Source of the DNA: Stutzerimonas kunmingensis | Lineage (GTDB): Bacteria > Pseudomonadota > Gammaproteobacteria > Pseudomonadales > Pseudomonadaceae | Direction of reading: 5' to 3' | DNA: 64,000 nucleotides | Assembly: GCF_002929225.1 (NCBI RefSeq) | Contig: NZ_PISM01000004.1 | Location: 806,001 to 870,000 of the forward strand | In this document: positions 30,376 to 39,732 of the stretch, in pieces | How positions within the stretch are numbered: the first letter of the stretch is position 1 | Layout of the letters: the number at the start of each line of letters is the position of its first letter | Made by a program: the position numbers and the translations under genes | The notes under the pieces: generated by a model | What the model was told of the DNA's origin: nothing | What the model saw: only the letters and a program-made list of their open reading frames with translations | The model's database searches: none

Positions 30376-32940
30376 TTAGTCCCTGGCTGGCAGCTGCGAT
30401 AGCAGCCGCTGCAGTTCATCGGCCGGCATCGGGTGGCTCATGTGGAAGCCTTGCACCTCGGTGCAGCCGTCGTCTTTCAGCAGCCGCAGCTGTTCCTCGG
30501 TTTCCACGCCCTCGGCCGTCACGCGCATCTGCAGGCCGCGGCCCAGTTCGATCAAGGCGCGTACGATCGAATGATCTTCCATCGACTGCCCGATACCGGC
30601 GACGAAGCTGTTGTCGATCTTTATCACATCGAAGGGGTAGTGGCGCAGGCTGGTCAGCGACGAGTAGCCCGTGCCGAAGTCATCCACGGCCAGGTGCACG
30701 CCGAGCGCCTTGACCCGCTTGAGCTGGTCCAGCGTGCCCTGCGTTTCCCGTAACAGTGCACTCTCGGTAATCTCCAGTTCCAGCCGCTCCCCTGGCAGGC
30801 CGTTCTCGCCGAGCGCATGGGCTATCTCATCGAGCAGCCGATCATCATGCAGCTGAAATGGCGAGAGGTTGACCGAGACGACCGTATCGCCTGGCCAGCG
30901 AATCGCCTGGCTGCAGGCCTGATGCAGCACCCAGCGCCCGAGCGGAATGATCAGCCCGGTTTCTTCGGCCAGTGGAATGAACTGCTCCGGCAGTAGCAGC
31001 CCGCGCTCGGGGTGATTCCAGCGCACCAGTGCCTCGGCTCCGATGATTTGCATGCCCTGGCTCAGGTAGCGCGGCTGGTAGTACACCTCCAGCTGCTGCT
31101 CGGCAAGCGCGACGCGCAGTTCCTCTTCGCGCTGGAGCCGCTCGTGCAGCCGCTGATCCATCTCGCGGCCATAGGCACGCCAGGTTCCCCGGCCTGCTTC
31201 CTTTGCCTGGTACAGCGCAATGTCGGCGCAACGCAGCAGTTCGTTGGCCTGGTTGGCATCGTCGGGCGCCAGGGCGACGCCGATGCTGGCGCCGATATTG
31301 ATCTGCTGGTCTTCGTAGACAAAGGGCGCGCTGAGGGCCTCGATGATGCGGTTGCAGAGACGGTCAATATCGGTGTCTTCGCTCATCCGGTGGAGCGCGA
31401 CGACGAACTCGTCACCGCCCAGCCGCGCCACGAGGTCGCCGTCGCGGGTGTGTTGGCGCAGGCGGGATGCCACGCCGATCAGTACTTCGTCGCCAGCGGC
31501 GTGACCGAGGGTGTCATTCACCGGTTTGAAGCGGTCCAGGTCGATGTAGAGCAGTGTCAGTGCCGAGCCGCTACGAAGCGCCGCCAGATTCTGATCTAGG
31601 TAGTCGCGCAGCCGGCTGCGGTTGGGCAGGCCGGTCAGGGCATCGTGCTGAGAGAGGTACTGAACGCGAGCTTGCGCCTTGGTTTCCTCGGTGATGTCGC
31701 TGGCGGTGCCGCGATAGCCGACCAGCTTGTCGTCCTGATGGATGGCGCGGGCAGCCAGCCGGCAGAAACGCTCGCAGCCATCGGCGGCACGATAGCTGCT
31801 GCGCAGTGGCGCGACCTGTGGTGCCTGGAGCCAGTTCTGCAGCGCGGCACTGTCGCTGATCAGCAGTTCCAGCAACGGGCGGCCCAGCCACTGGCTGGAT
31901 TCGTGTCCGGTGATCTGGCGAAAGCGATTGGAAAGGAAGGTCAGCCGAGCTTGCGCGTCGGTTTCCCAGATCCAATCGGAAGCGGCCTCGGCGACATCGC
32001 GAAACCGCTCCTCGCTTTCCGCCAGCGCGCTGCGACTGGCGGCCAGCCTTGCATAGCTGATGTCGAGCAAGTGCAGGCTGCGCAAGGCATGGCGAATGAG
32101 CAACCAGGCGAGCAGCCCCAGCCCCAGGGCCACGGCCGCGAGGATTGGCAGGGTAACCCACAGCAGCAGGCGCCCCGGCTGCGCCGGCGTCCAGGTGAGC
32201 TGGATGGTCGAGCCATTCTCCAGAGGCAGCTCGATGCGCGGATCATCGGTTGGCGTTGAGTCTGGAGCCAGGCGCAGATGCTCGATCGCATACTGCTCAC
32301 CGATCTCCGCCAGCCGCTCGGCGTCCAGCAGGTCGACGAACAACAGAATCGACGCCGGCCCTTCGTTCTCGTCGATATCCGTACCACCGGTGCTCAGCGC
32401 GGCTGCGGCGACCAGCGCCGGCTGACCGTCAGCCCAGAGCAGGGCGGAGACGCCCGATTCCTCCTCGACAGCTTCCCGGGCCCGCGCCAGCAGTTGCGGT
32501 AAACCGTGGAGAAACTCGAAACCGTCGATTGTCTGGAGTTCGCCGCGAACTACGGAGTAGGCCGTATCGCCTGCCGGAGAGATGACCAGCACCACCTCGT
32601 AGTCGAAGTCCTTGTACAAGGATGGGCCGAGATTGGCCTGGGTATAAGCCCAGTCGAGGTCGACCTGCCTGTTGAGATGCACGTAGGCGTCGCCCCAGAA
32701 CGCATAGTCGACGATGGAGCGGTTCATCCAGTCGTGCTGTGCCTGCAGCGCCTTGCCTACGAGGAAGTGGCTTTGCTGCAGTGCATCCTGATCGATTCTC
32801 CGGGCAATGTGGATGAGTGCGACAGCGGCCACAATGAGGGCGATGACCAGTAGGGCGACCATGCCAGGAAGAATGCGGCGAGCGAAAATCAGTCTGGCCT
32901 TCGGTTTTACCGGGCCATCGTCGGGAAGGAGAGTTTGCAT
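30376..32940 (-). CDS. CHASE4-PAS-GGDEF-EAL membrane c-di-GMP enzyme
   Basis: 854 residues. Two membrane helices (about 24-46 and 257-283) flank a periplasmic CHASE4-like sensor with DWMNRSIVDYAFWGDAY. A PAS domain (about 304-420), GGDEF (about 430-590) and EAL (about 605-854) follow. The GGDEF site is intact at residues 508-512, with an RxxD inhibitory site at 499-502. The EAL site is intact at 636-638, and the other catalytic motifs (NLSP, ELEITE, DDFGTG, KID, EGVE, QGF) are present. Both synthesis and breakdown of c-di-GMP look possible. AGGAA lies upstream of the start. Confidence 0.9.
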   Translation of the reverse strand: MQTLLPDDGPVKPKARLIFARRILPGMVALLVIALIVAAVALIHIARRIDQDALQQSHFLVGKALQAQHDWMNRSIVDYAFWGDAYVHLNRQVDLDWAYTQANLGPSLYKDFDYEVVLVISPAGDTAYSVVRGELQTIDGFEFLHGLPQLLARAREAVEEESGVSALLWADGQPALVAAAALSTGGTDIDENEGPASILLFVDLLDAERLAEIGEQYAIEHLRLAPDSTPTDDPRIELPLENGSTIQLTWTPAQPGRLLLWVTLPILAAVALGLGLLAWLLIRHALRSLHLLDISYARLAASRSALAESEERFRDVAEAASDWIWETDAQARLTFLSNRFRQITGHESSQWLGRPLLELLISDSAALQNWLQAPQVAPLRSSYRAADGCERFCRLAARAIHQDDKLVGYRGTASDITEETKAQARVQYLSQHDALTGLPNRSRLRDYLDQNLAALRSGSALTLLYIDLDRFKPVNDTLGHAAGDEVLIGVASRLRQHTRDGDLVARLGGDEFVVALHRMSEDTDIDRLCNRIIEALSAPFVYEDQQINIGASIGVALAPDDANQANELLRCADIALYQAKEAGRGTWRAYGREMDQRLHERLQREEELRVALAEQQLEVYYQPRYLSQGMQIIGAEALVRWNHPERGLLLPEQFIPLAEETGLIIPLGRWVLHQACSQAIRWPGDTVVSVNLSPFQLHDDRLLDEIAHALGENGLPGERLELEITESALLRETQGTLDQLKRVKALGVHLAVDDFGTGYSSLTSLRHYPFDVIKIDNSFVAGIGQSMEDHSIVRALIELGRGLQMRVTAEGVETEEQLRLLKDDGCTEVQGFHMSHPMPADELQRLLSQLPARD

Positions 32941-33062
32941 GAGGGGATTCCTGCCAGCACTGCATTGGATCGCGGCAATGGCGGCATGGTGCCACTACCG
33001 CTCGGCAAAATCATCGTAAATTGCGCGGACCACTGGCTCGAGCGACTGCGTTCTATCGACTT

Positions 33063-33230
33063 TTAGCGGTCGCGGGAGTCCTGCGCGTCCGCCTCGGCAT
33101 TGCGTTGAGCGATGCGTTTTTTCTGTTCTTCGGTCAGCGGAATCTTCTTTGCCGTCGAGCGCAGCATCAGCAGGCTACCGACGATCGAGCCCAGCGCGAC
33201 GAGCAGAATAAGCCAGAAATACCAGGGCAT
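33063..33230 (-). CDS. Small single-span membrane protein (DUF2897-like)
   Basis: 55 residues, reading leftward from 33230. A hydrophobic helix (about residues 3-23, MPWYFWLILLVALGSIVGSLL) is followed by a basic and polar tail with TAKKIPLTEEQKKRIAQRNAEAD. A strong GGAGG site lies eight bases upstream. It resembles DUF2897 proteins found beside pyrF in Pseudomonas; the family name is from memory. Function is unknown. Confidence 0.78.
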   Translation of the reverse strand: MPWYFWLILLVALGSIVGSLLMLRSTAKKIPLTEEQKKRIAQRNAEADAQDSRDR

Positions 33231-33396
33231 TTTTTTCCTCCGGGCGGTTGGGCGGCAGTGACGAGCCGCACTCTACGTGGCTGCGTCAGGGTGGTCACTA
33301 TCGGCGTTGCGATAGCTATTCTGACCCCTCAGGGAGGCTTTCGTCGCGCGCGGTGTTTTCTGCGACAATGCGCGCCGACTTTTCCGAGGACGTGTC

Positions 33397-34092
33397 ATGA
33401 CCTGCCAGACTCCGATTATCGTAGCGCTCGATTTTCCCTCCCGTGATGCTGCTTTGGCATTGGCGCGCCAGCTCGATCCGCGGCTTTGCCGGGTCAAGGT
33501 CGGCAAGGAGCTGTTCACGCGTTGCGGTCCGGCGGTGGTCGAGGCATTGCAGGGAATGGGCTTCGAGGTGTTTCTCGACCTCAAGTTTCACGATATTCCC
33601 AACACCACCGCGATGGCGGTTAAGGCCGCTGCCGAGCTGGGCGTGTGGATGGTCAACGTGCACTGCTCCGGCGGTCTGCGGATGATGGCGGCCTGCCGTG
33701 ACACGCTTTCTGGTATGGCCGGACCCACGCCGCTGCTGATTGGTGTCACCGTGCTGACCAGCATGGAGCAGGACGATCTCGCTGGCATCGGTCTGGATAT
33801 CGCACCGCAGGAGCAGGTGCTGCGGCTGGCCGGGCTGGCTGCGCAGGCTGGGCTGGATGGACTGGTCTGTTCGGCGCAGGAGGCAGTTCCGCTCAAGGCG
33901 CAGTTCCCGGCGCTACAGCTGGTCACACCGGGTATTCGTCCGGCCGGCAGTGCGCAGGACGATCAGCGCCGCATCCTGACTCCGGTCCAGGCCATGGCTG
34001 CAGGCTCCGATTATCTGGTGATCGGTCGGCCGATCGCGCAGGCAGCCGATCCGGCGCAAGCGCTGGCAGCCGTGGTGGCCGAGCTGGCATGA
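33397..34092 (+). CDS. pyrF: Orotidine 5'-phosphate decarboxylase
   Basis: 231-residue TIM-barrel enzyme that makes UMP from OMP, the last step of pyrimidine synthesis. The catalytic [10 protein letters not shown] motif gives Lys63 with Asp61 and Asp66, and VTPGIRP binds the phosphate. GAGGACG upstream serves as ribosome binding site. It is a single-gene unit followed by a terminator. Confidence 0.97.
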   Translation: MTCQTPIIVALDFPSRDAALALARQLDPRLCRVKVGKELFTRCGPAVVEALQGMGFEVFLDLKFHDIPNTTAMAVKAAAELGVWMVNVHCSGGLRMMAACRDTLSGMAGPTPLLIGVTVLTSMEQDDLAGIGLDIAPQEQVLRLAGLAAQAGLDGLVCSAQEAVPLKAQFPALQLVTPGIRPAGSAQDDQRRILTPVQAMAAGSDYLVIGRPIAQAADPAQALAAVVAELA

Positions 34093-34093
34093 C

Positions 34094-34129
34094 GAAAAAA
34101 GGCCGGGCCTCACGGCTCAGCCTTTTTCG
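34094..34129. terminator. Bidirectional terminator between pyrF and oxidoreductase gene
   Basis: GAAAAAAGGC and GCCTTTTTC bracket an inner GC-rich stem, with A- and T-runs on either side. It is placed between two convergent stops. Confidence 0.75.
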
Positions 34130-34143
34130 CAGCGGGCAGTTGC

Positions 34144-35148
34144 TCAGCTGACCTTGAGCACCAGCTTGCCGAAGTTGCCGCCGGTGAACAGCTTCATCAG
34201 CGTGTCCGGAAAGGTCTGCAGTCCCTCGATGATGTCTTCCTTGCTCTTGAGCTGGCCGCTCGCGAGCCATTCGGCCATGTCGCGCATCGCCTCGGGATAG
34301 CGCGTGACATAGTCGGTCACCACCATACCTTCCATGCGCGCGCGATTGACCAGCAGCGACAGGTAGTTGGACGGGCCCTTCACCGCTTCCTTGTTGTTGT
34401 ACTGGCTGATGGCCCCGCAGATCACCACGCGAGCGCCGACGCTGATGCGCTGCAGCACCGTATCCAGGATGTCGCCGCCGACGTTGTCGAAGAACACGTC
34501 CACGCCTTTCGGGCATTCACGCTTCAAGCCCGCTGCCAGGTCTTCATTCTTGTAATCGATGGCGCCGTCGAAACCGAGTTTCTCGGTCAGGAAGCGGCAC
34601 TTGTCCGCGCCGCCGGCGATACCCACCACGCGACACCCCTTGATCTTGGCGATCTGCCCGGCAACGCTGCCGACCGCACCGGCGGCGCCGGAGATCACCA
34701 CGGTCTCGCCGGCCTTGGGCTGGCCAACCGCAAGCAGCGCGAAGTAGGCGGTCATGCCGGTCATGCCCAGCGCGGACAGGTAACGCGGCAGCGGAGCCTG
34801 TTGCGGGTCGACCTTGTAGAAACCCTTCGGCTCGCCGAGGTAGTACGCCTGCACGCCCAGCGCACCGTTTACATAGTCGCCTTCCTTGTAGTCCGGATGC
34901 TGCGAGGCAATCACCTTGCCGACACCGAGAGCGCGCATTACTTCGCCGATGCCCACAGGTGGAATGTAGGACTTGGCATCGTTCATCCAGCCGCGCATGG
35001 CTGGGTCTATGGACAGGTATTCGACCTTGACCAGAATCTGATTGGGGCCAGGCTCGCTCACCGGCTTCTCGACGTAGTCGAAGGTCTCCCGGGTCGGCGC
35101 ACCGATCGGCCGCTGGGCTAGCAGGAATTGCTGGTTGAGCAGGGTCAT
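34144..35148 (-). CDS. MDR-family NADP-dependent oxidoreductase (CurA/prostaglandin-reductase-like)
   Basis: 334-residue zinc-free medium-chain dehydrogenase. The N-terminal catalytic domain has EYLSIDPAMRGWM and ALGMTGMTAYFAL. The nucleotide fold has GETVVISGAAGAVGSVAGQIAK. DVFFDNVGGDILD and GAISQYNN are typical of the leukotriene B4 12-hydroxydehydrogenase/CurA branch, which reduces alpha,beta-unsaturated ketones. The ATG at 35148 gives the family N-terminus MTLLNQQ; a longer frame upstream has no family sequence. It is divergent from the SDR gene. Confidence 0.88.
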   Translation of the reverse strand: MTLLNQQFLLAQRPIGAPTRETFDYVEKPVSEPGPNQILVKVEYLSIDPAMRGWMNDAKSYIPPVGIGEVMRALGVGKVIASQHPDYKEGDYVNGALGVQAYYLGEPKGFYKVDPQQAPLPRYLSALGMTGMTAYFALLAVGQPKAGETVVISGAAGAVGSVAGQIAKIKGCRVVGIAGGADKCRFLTEKLGFDGAIDYKNEDLAAGLKRECPKGVDVFFDNVGGDILDTVLQRISVGARVVICGAISQYNNKEAVKGPSNYLSLLVNRARMEGMVVTDYVTRYPEAMRDMAEWLASGQLKSKEDIIEGLQTFPDTLMKLFTGGNFGKLVLKVS

Positions 35149-35365
35149 GGAATAAGCCTCGTGTTTGCGAAAGGTTTGGTTTAGCCCGGCCAGCGCCGCG
35201 CCGCAAGCTACGTCAGCAGGCTGGAATGAACGGGCATCCAGTTCGGTGATATGACCGTGCCGGCAGTTAAATGCGCGAGCGCATAGCGGTATAAGTTCGA
35301 CCGGGAAGCCTTGTGCGGTCATTTTGCGGGCGCAAGGTGAGTCGAATTCTTCGGGAAGAACAATC

Positions 35366-36127
35366 ATGAGCATGACATTCTCCGGGCAGGTTGCCCTGGT
35401 TACCGGCGCAGCAGCAGGAATCGGTCGCGCCACCGCGCAGGCGTTCGCCGAGCAGGGCCTCAAGGTGGTGCTGGCCGACATCGACGAAGCGGGCATCCGC
35501 GATGGCGCAGAAAGCATTCGTGCTGCTGGCGGCCAGGCGATCGCCGTGCGCTGCGACGTCACGCGCGATGCGGAGGTCAAGGCGCTCATTGAGCAGACGC
35601 TGGCGCAGTACGGGCGGCTCGACTACGCCTTCAACAATGCCGGCATCGAGATCGAGCAGGGACGCCTGGCCGAAGGCAGCGAGGCGGAGTTCGACGCGAT
35701 CATGGGCGTCAACGTCAAGGGCGTCTGGCTGTGCATGAAGCACCAGCTGCCGGTCATGCTGGCGCAGGGTGGTGGCGCCATCGTCAACACCGCGTCCGTT
35801 GCGGGTCTCGGTGCTGCGCCGAAGATGAGCATCTACGCGGCATCCAAGCATGCGGTGATCGGCCTGACCAAGTCGGCAGCGATCGAGTACGCCAAGAAGC
35901 AGATTCGCGTGAATGCGGTGTGCCCGGCGGTGATCGACACCGACATGTTCCGCCGTGCCTACGAGGCCGACCCGCGCAAGGCGGAGTTCGCTGCGGCCAT
36001 GCACCCAGTCGGGCGCATCGGCAAGGTCGAAGAGATTGCCGCCGCGGTGCTGTACCTGTGCAGCGACAGCGCCGCCTTCACTACCGGTCATGCGCTGGCG
36101 GTAGATGGCGGGGCGACGGCGATCTGA
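35366..36127 (+). CDS. Short-chain dehydrogenase/reductase
   Basis: 253-residue classical SDR. The TGAAAGIGRA cofactor motif and ADIDEAG suggest NAD preference (Asp after the second strand). NNAGIE, the Ser of NTASVAG and the YAASK pair are intact, and the VDGGATAI ending is typical. The start is ATG at 35366 (MSMTFSGQ). The substrate is unknown. It is divergent from the MDR oxidoreductase across a 217-base gap, and the two may be jointly regulated. Confidence 0.88.
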   Translation: MSMTFSGQVALVTGAAAGIGRATAQAFAEQGLKVVLADIDEAGIRDGAESIRAAGGQAIAVRCDVTRDAEVKALIEQTLAQYGRLDYAFNNAGIEIEQGRLAEGSEAEFDAIMGVNVKGVWLCMKHQLPVMLAQGGGAIVNTASVAGLGAAPKMSIYAASKHAVIGLTKSAAIEYAKKQIRVNAVCPAVIDTDMFRRAYEADPRKAEFAAAMHPVGRIGKVEEIAAAVLYLCSDSAAFTTGHALAVDGGATAI

Positions 36128-36173
36128 CGGCGCGCCCGGCGCTGTCTGGCCGGGCACCCCTTTGCAGCGCCGC

Positions 36174-37361
36174 TCAGTTACGGCGGCGCAGAATCAGCAA
36201 GGTGATTACACCTGCGATCAATCCCCACAGCGCCGCGCCGATGCCGAACAGCGTCAGCCCCGACGCCGTGACCATGAAGGTAATCAGCGCTGCCTCTCGC
36301 TCGTCGGGCTGTTGCATCGCCTGGGTCAGCCCCGAGCCGATCGAGCCGAGCAATGCCAGCGCGGCGACGGACAACACCAGTGCCGCGGGGAAGGCGGCGA
36401 ACAGCGCGGCCAGGGTTGCGCCGAAGATGCCGGCAATGCCGTAGAACACACCGCACCAGGCAGCAGCGGTATAGCGTTTTTGCGGGTCGGGATGAGCTTC
36501 TGGGCCTGCGCAGATGGCCATGGTGATCGCCGCCAGGTGAATGCCGTGAGAGCCGAACGGCGCCAGCAGTACCGAAGCGATGCCGGTGGTGGAGATCAGC
36601 GGCGAAGCCGGCACCTGATATCCCTCGGCACGCAGCACGGCCAGGCCTGGCATGTTCTGCGAAGCCATGGCGATGACGAACAGCGGGATGCCGATACTGA
36701 AGATCGCCGCGAGGGAAAACGCCGGTGTGGTCCACACCGGCACCGCGACCTGCAGGCTGAAGCGCTGGAAGTCCAGCAGGCCGGAAATACCGGCGATCAG
36801 GCAGCCGACCAGCAGCGCAGCGAGCACGGCGTAGCGGGGCTGCATTCGCTTGGCCAGCAGGTAGCTGAAGAACATGCCGAGCACCAGCACCGGCTGAACC
36901 TCAACGGCACGGAAAATCTCGCTTCCGATATTGAACAGCACGCCCGCCAGCAGCGCGGCAGCCAGCGATGCCGGTACTCGCCGCATCAGCCGATCGAAGC
37001 TTCCAGTCAGGCCGCACAGGGCAATCAGCGCCGAGGCGAAGATGAAGGCGCCGATGGCTTCGGCGTACGGCACGCCGGGCAGACTGGTGATCAACAGGGC
37101 CGCGCCGGGCGTCGACCAGGCAATCACCACCGGCGTGCGATAGCGCAGCGACAGGCCGATGCTGCAGATCGCCATGCCGACCGACAGTGCCCAGATCCAC
37201 GAAGAGATCTGCGCCGTGCTCAGGCCTGCTGCCTGGCCGGCCTGGAACATCAGCACCAGCGAGCTGGTATAGCCGGTGAGCATGGCGATGAAGCCGGCGA
37301 CGACGGTCGAAGGCGAGCTATCGCTCAGGGGGCGCAGGGCGGTACGGCTGATTTCGTTCAT
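36174..37361 (-). CDS. benE: BenE-family benzoate/proton symporter-like transporter
   Basis: 395-residue membrane protein with about 12 helices. The N-terminal VVAGFIAMLTGYTSSLVLMFQAGQAAG and the RTPVVIAWSTPGAALL segment are characteristic of BenE, which sits in the nucleobase-transporter-like superfamily. No ben catabolic genes are adjacent, so benzoate as substrate is only the family default. It converges on the SDR gene and is divergent from fliE. Confidence 0.82.
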   Translation of the reverse strand: MNEISRTALRPLSDSSPSTVVAGFIAMLTGYTSSLVLMFQAGQAAGLSTAQISSWIWALSVGMAICSIGLSLRYRTPVVIAWSTPGAALLITSLPGVPYAEAIGAFIFASALIALCGLTGSFDRLMRRVPASLAAALLAGVLFNIGSEIFRAVEVQPVLVLGMFFSYLLAKRMQPRYAVLAALLVGCLIAGISGLLDFQRFSLQVAVPVWTTPAFSLAAIFSIGIPLFVIAMASQNMPGLAVLRAEGYQVPASPLISTTGIASVLLAPFGSHGIHLAAITMAICAGPEAHPDPQKRYTAAAWCGVFYGIAGIFGATLAALFAAFPAALVLSVAALALLGSIGSGLTQAMQQPDEREAALITFMVTASGLTLFGIGAALWGLIAGVITLLILRRRN

Positions 37362-37607
37362 TGCTGATTTCTACTTATGCAAGGTATGACGTCGCGCGGC
37401 TGCGGCAGCCTATCGTACAAAGCCTATTGGCCGTGCTCGGATAGCGTCGCGGTACAGCCGCCCGCGTATTGGACGTAACAGTTGCAACGGGCGTGAGTGC
37501 AGGTCATCGCCGCGCCTGGCCGCTGGTATTCGATCTGGCACCCTTGTTGCTATCTAGTCTTTGCCTGCCGCGATGCGTCAAAAAAACCGCGGCTGTTGGA
37601 GGATTAG
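37362..37607 (+). promoter_or_regulatory. benE-fliE intergenic region with a sigma-54 promoter
   Basis: The -24/-12 element TGGCACCCTTGTTGCT (37536-37551) matches the sigma-54 consensus, with GG at 37537-37538 and GC at 37549-37550. Transcription should begin near 37562, 46 bases before fliE. Upstream sequence to 37362 is where an activator such as FleQ would bind; no gene is seen there. Confidence 0.8.
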
Positions 37608-37937
37608 ATGAGTCAGGGTGTTCAATTCAATCGCTTGATGCTGGAAATGCGGGCCATGCAGACCGATGCAATGGCGCGCGCCAAGCCGGAGGTCAAGACC
37701 CAGGAGGTCGGCGCTCCGAGCTTTTCCGACATGCTTGGCCAGGCGGTGAATAAAGTGCACGAAACCCAGCAGGTTTCGAGCCAGCTGTCATCTGCCTTCG
37801 AGATGGGGCAGGGCGGTGTCGACCTGACCGAAGTGATGATCGCCTCCCAGAAGGCCAGCGTTTCCTTTCAAGCCATGACCCAGGTGCGCAACAAACTGGT
37901 TCAGGCTTATCAAGACATCATGCAGATGCCGGTGTGA
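37608..37937 (+). CDS. fliE: Flagellar hook-basal body protein FliE
   Basis: 109-residue export-apparatus/rod junction protein linking the MS ring to the proximal rod. The C-terminal [29 protein letters not shown] is the FliE signature. GGAGGATTAG precedes the ATG. First gene of the fliEFGHIJ unit, under the sigma-54 promoter at 37536. Confidence 0.95.
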   Translation: MSQGVQFNRLMLEMRAMQTDAMARAKPEVKTQEVGAPSFSDMLGQAVNKVHETQQVSSQLSSAFEMGQGGVDLTEVMIASQKASVSFQAMTQVRNKLVQAYQDIMQMPV

Positions 37938-37950
37938 GGCGGGTTGAATC

Positions 37951-39732
37951 ATGGCTGAAGCGGTGAACGTTCCGGTGCCGGCTACTCCCGAGGGTGTCAA
38001 GAAGCCCCTGCTGGGCTTGTCCTTTCTGGAAAACCTTTCGGATATGTCCATGCTGCGGCAGGTCGGCCTGTTGGTCGGGCTGGCGGCCAGCGTGGCGATC
38101 GGTTTTGCCGTGGTGCTCTGGTCGCAGCAGCCCGATTATCGTCCGCTGCTCGGCAGCCTGGCGGGGATGGATGCCAATCAGGTGATGGAAACCCTCGCCG
38201 CTGCGGACATCGCCTATACCGTTGAGCCGAACTCCGGCGCCCTGCTGGTCAAGGCGGATGATCTTGCTCGCGCACGTCTCAAGCTCGCCGGTGCGGGTAT
38301 CGCGCCGGCCGACAGCAACATCGGTTTCGAAATCCTCGACAAGGAACAGGGGCTGGGTACCAGCCAGTTCATGGAGGCGACCCGTTATCGTCGTGGTCTC
38401 GAGGGCGAACTGGGCCGCACCATTTCCAGCCTGAACAACGTCAAGGGCGCCCGTGTGCACCTGGCGATCCCGAAGAGCTCGGTGTTCGTTCGCGACGAGC
38501 GCAAGCCCAGTGCCTCGGTACTGGTGGAGCTTTACCCGGGCCGCGCGCTGGAGCCGAGCCAGGTGATGGCGATCATCAACCTCGTCGCCACCAGCGTGCC
38601 GGAACTGGGCAAATCGCAGATCACCGTGGTGGATCAGAAGGGCAACCTGCTGTCCGATCAGCAGGAGCTGACCGAGCTGAGCATGGCCGGCAAGCAGTTC
38701 GACTACAGCCGCCGCATGGAAAGCCTCTACACCCAGCGCGTGCACAACATTCTGCAGCCGGTGCTGGGCAGCGGCCGCTACAAGGCCGAAGTCTCCGCGG
38801 ACGTGGATTTCAGTGCCGTCGAATCCACTTCGGAAACCTTCAACCCCGATCAGCCGGCGCTGCGCAGCGAGCAGAGTGTCAACGAGCAGCGCCAGAGCAG
38901 CCTGCCGCCGCAAGGCGTGCCGGGCGCCCTGAGCAATCAGCCTCCTGGCCCGGCGACCGCGCCCGAGCAGGCCAATCAGGCCGCAGCCGCCGCGGGTGCC
39001 GTGGCTCCTGGTCAGCCTCTGCTCGATGCCAATGGTCAGCAGGTCATGGATCCAGTGACCGGTCAGCCGATGCTCGCGCCTTATCCGGCCGACAAGCGCG
39101 AGCAGGCTACGCGCAACTACGAACTCGATCGCTCGATCAGCTATACCAAGCAGCAGCAGGGTCGCCTGCGCCGGCTCTCGGTGGCAGTAGTGGTCGACGA
39201 TCAGATGACGCTCAATGCGGCCGGCGAGATGGTTCGCGTACCGTGGAGCGCCGATGATCTGGCGCGCTTCACTCGCCTGGTGCAAGACGCGGTGGGTTTC
39301 GATGCCAGCCGCGGCGATAGCGTCAGCGTGATCAACACCGCGTTCGTCGCCGACAGCGCCGGTGAGACCTTCGAAGAAATACCGTTCTACTCGCAACCGT
39401 GGTTCTGGGATGTGGTCAAGCAGGTCCTCGGCGTGCTGTTCATCCTGGTGCTGGTGTTCGGTGTGCTGCGTCCGGTGCTCAAGAGCCTCACCAATCCGTC
39501 CAGCGGCAAGGACCTGCAGGTTGCCAGCGGTCCGGGCGAACTGGGTGACGATGATGGACTGGATTCCGGCCTGGCCAGCGACCGGGTCAGTCTGAGCGGC
39601 CCGCAGAACATTCTGCTGCCGAGCCCCAGCGAGGGATATGAAGCCCAGCTGAACGCGATCAAGAACCTTGTGGCCGATGACCCGGGACGGGTAGCCCAGG
39701 TGGTGAAAGAGTGGATCAACGCCGATGAATGA
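37951..39732 (+). CDS. fliF: Flagellar MS-ring protein FliF
   Basis: 593-residue MS-ring subunit. Two membrane helices (about residues 33-55 and 485-505) enclose a periplasmic region with ring-building motifs, including LAIPKSSVFVRDERKPSASVLVEL. A Gln/Pro/Ala-rich loop lies at about residues 310-370. The acidic C-terminal tail binds FliG. It overlaps fliG by eight bases. Confidence 0.97.
   Translation: MAEAVNVPVPATPEGVKKPLLGLSFLENLSDMSMLRQVGLLVGLAASVAIGFAVVLWSQQPDYRPLLGSLAGMDANQVMETLAAADIAYTVEPNSGALLVKADDLARARLKLAGAGIAPADSNIGFEILDKEQGLGTSQFMEATRYRRGLEGELGRTISSLNNVKGARVHLAIPKSSVFVRDERKPSASVLVELYPGRALEPSQVMAIINLVATSVPELGKSQITVVDQKGNLLSDQQELTELSMAGKQFDYSRRMESLYTQRVHNILQPVLGSGRYKAEVSADVDFSAVESTSETFNPDQPALRSEQSVNEQRQSSLPPQGVPGALSNQPPGPATAPEQANQAAAAAGAVAPGQPLLDANGQQVMDPVTGQPMLAPYPADKREQATRNYELDRSISYTKQQQGRLRRLSVAVVVDDQMTLNAAGEMVRVPWSADDLARFTRLVQDAVGFDASRGDSVSVINTAFVADSAGETFEEIPFYSQPWFWDVVKQVLGVLFILVLVFGVLRPVLKSLTNPSSGKDLQVASGPGELGDDDGLDSGLASDRVSLSGPQNILLPSPSEGYEAQLNAIKNLVADDPGRVAQVVKEWINADE

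Noticed and set aside
36105..37367. 420-codon plus-strand frame over benE
   Set aside because: Its translation is rich in Arg, Gln, His and Asp with no domain, while the minus strand encodes a clear 12-helix transporter.
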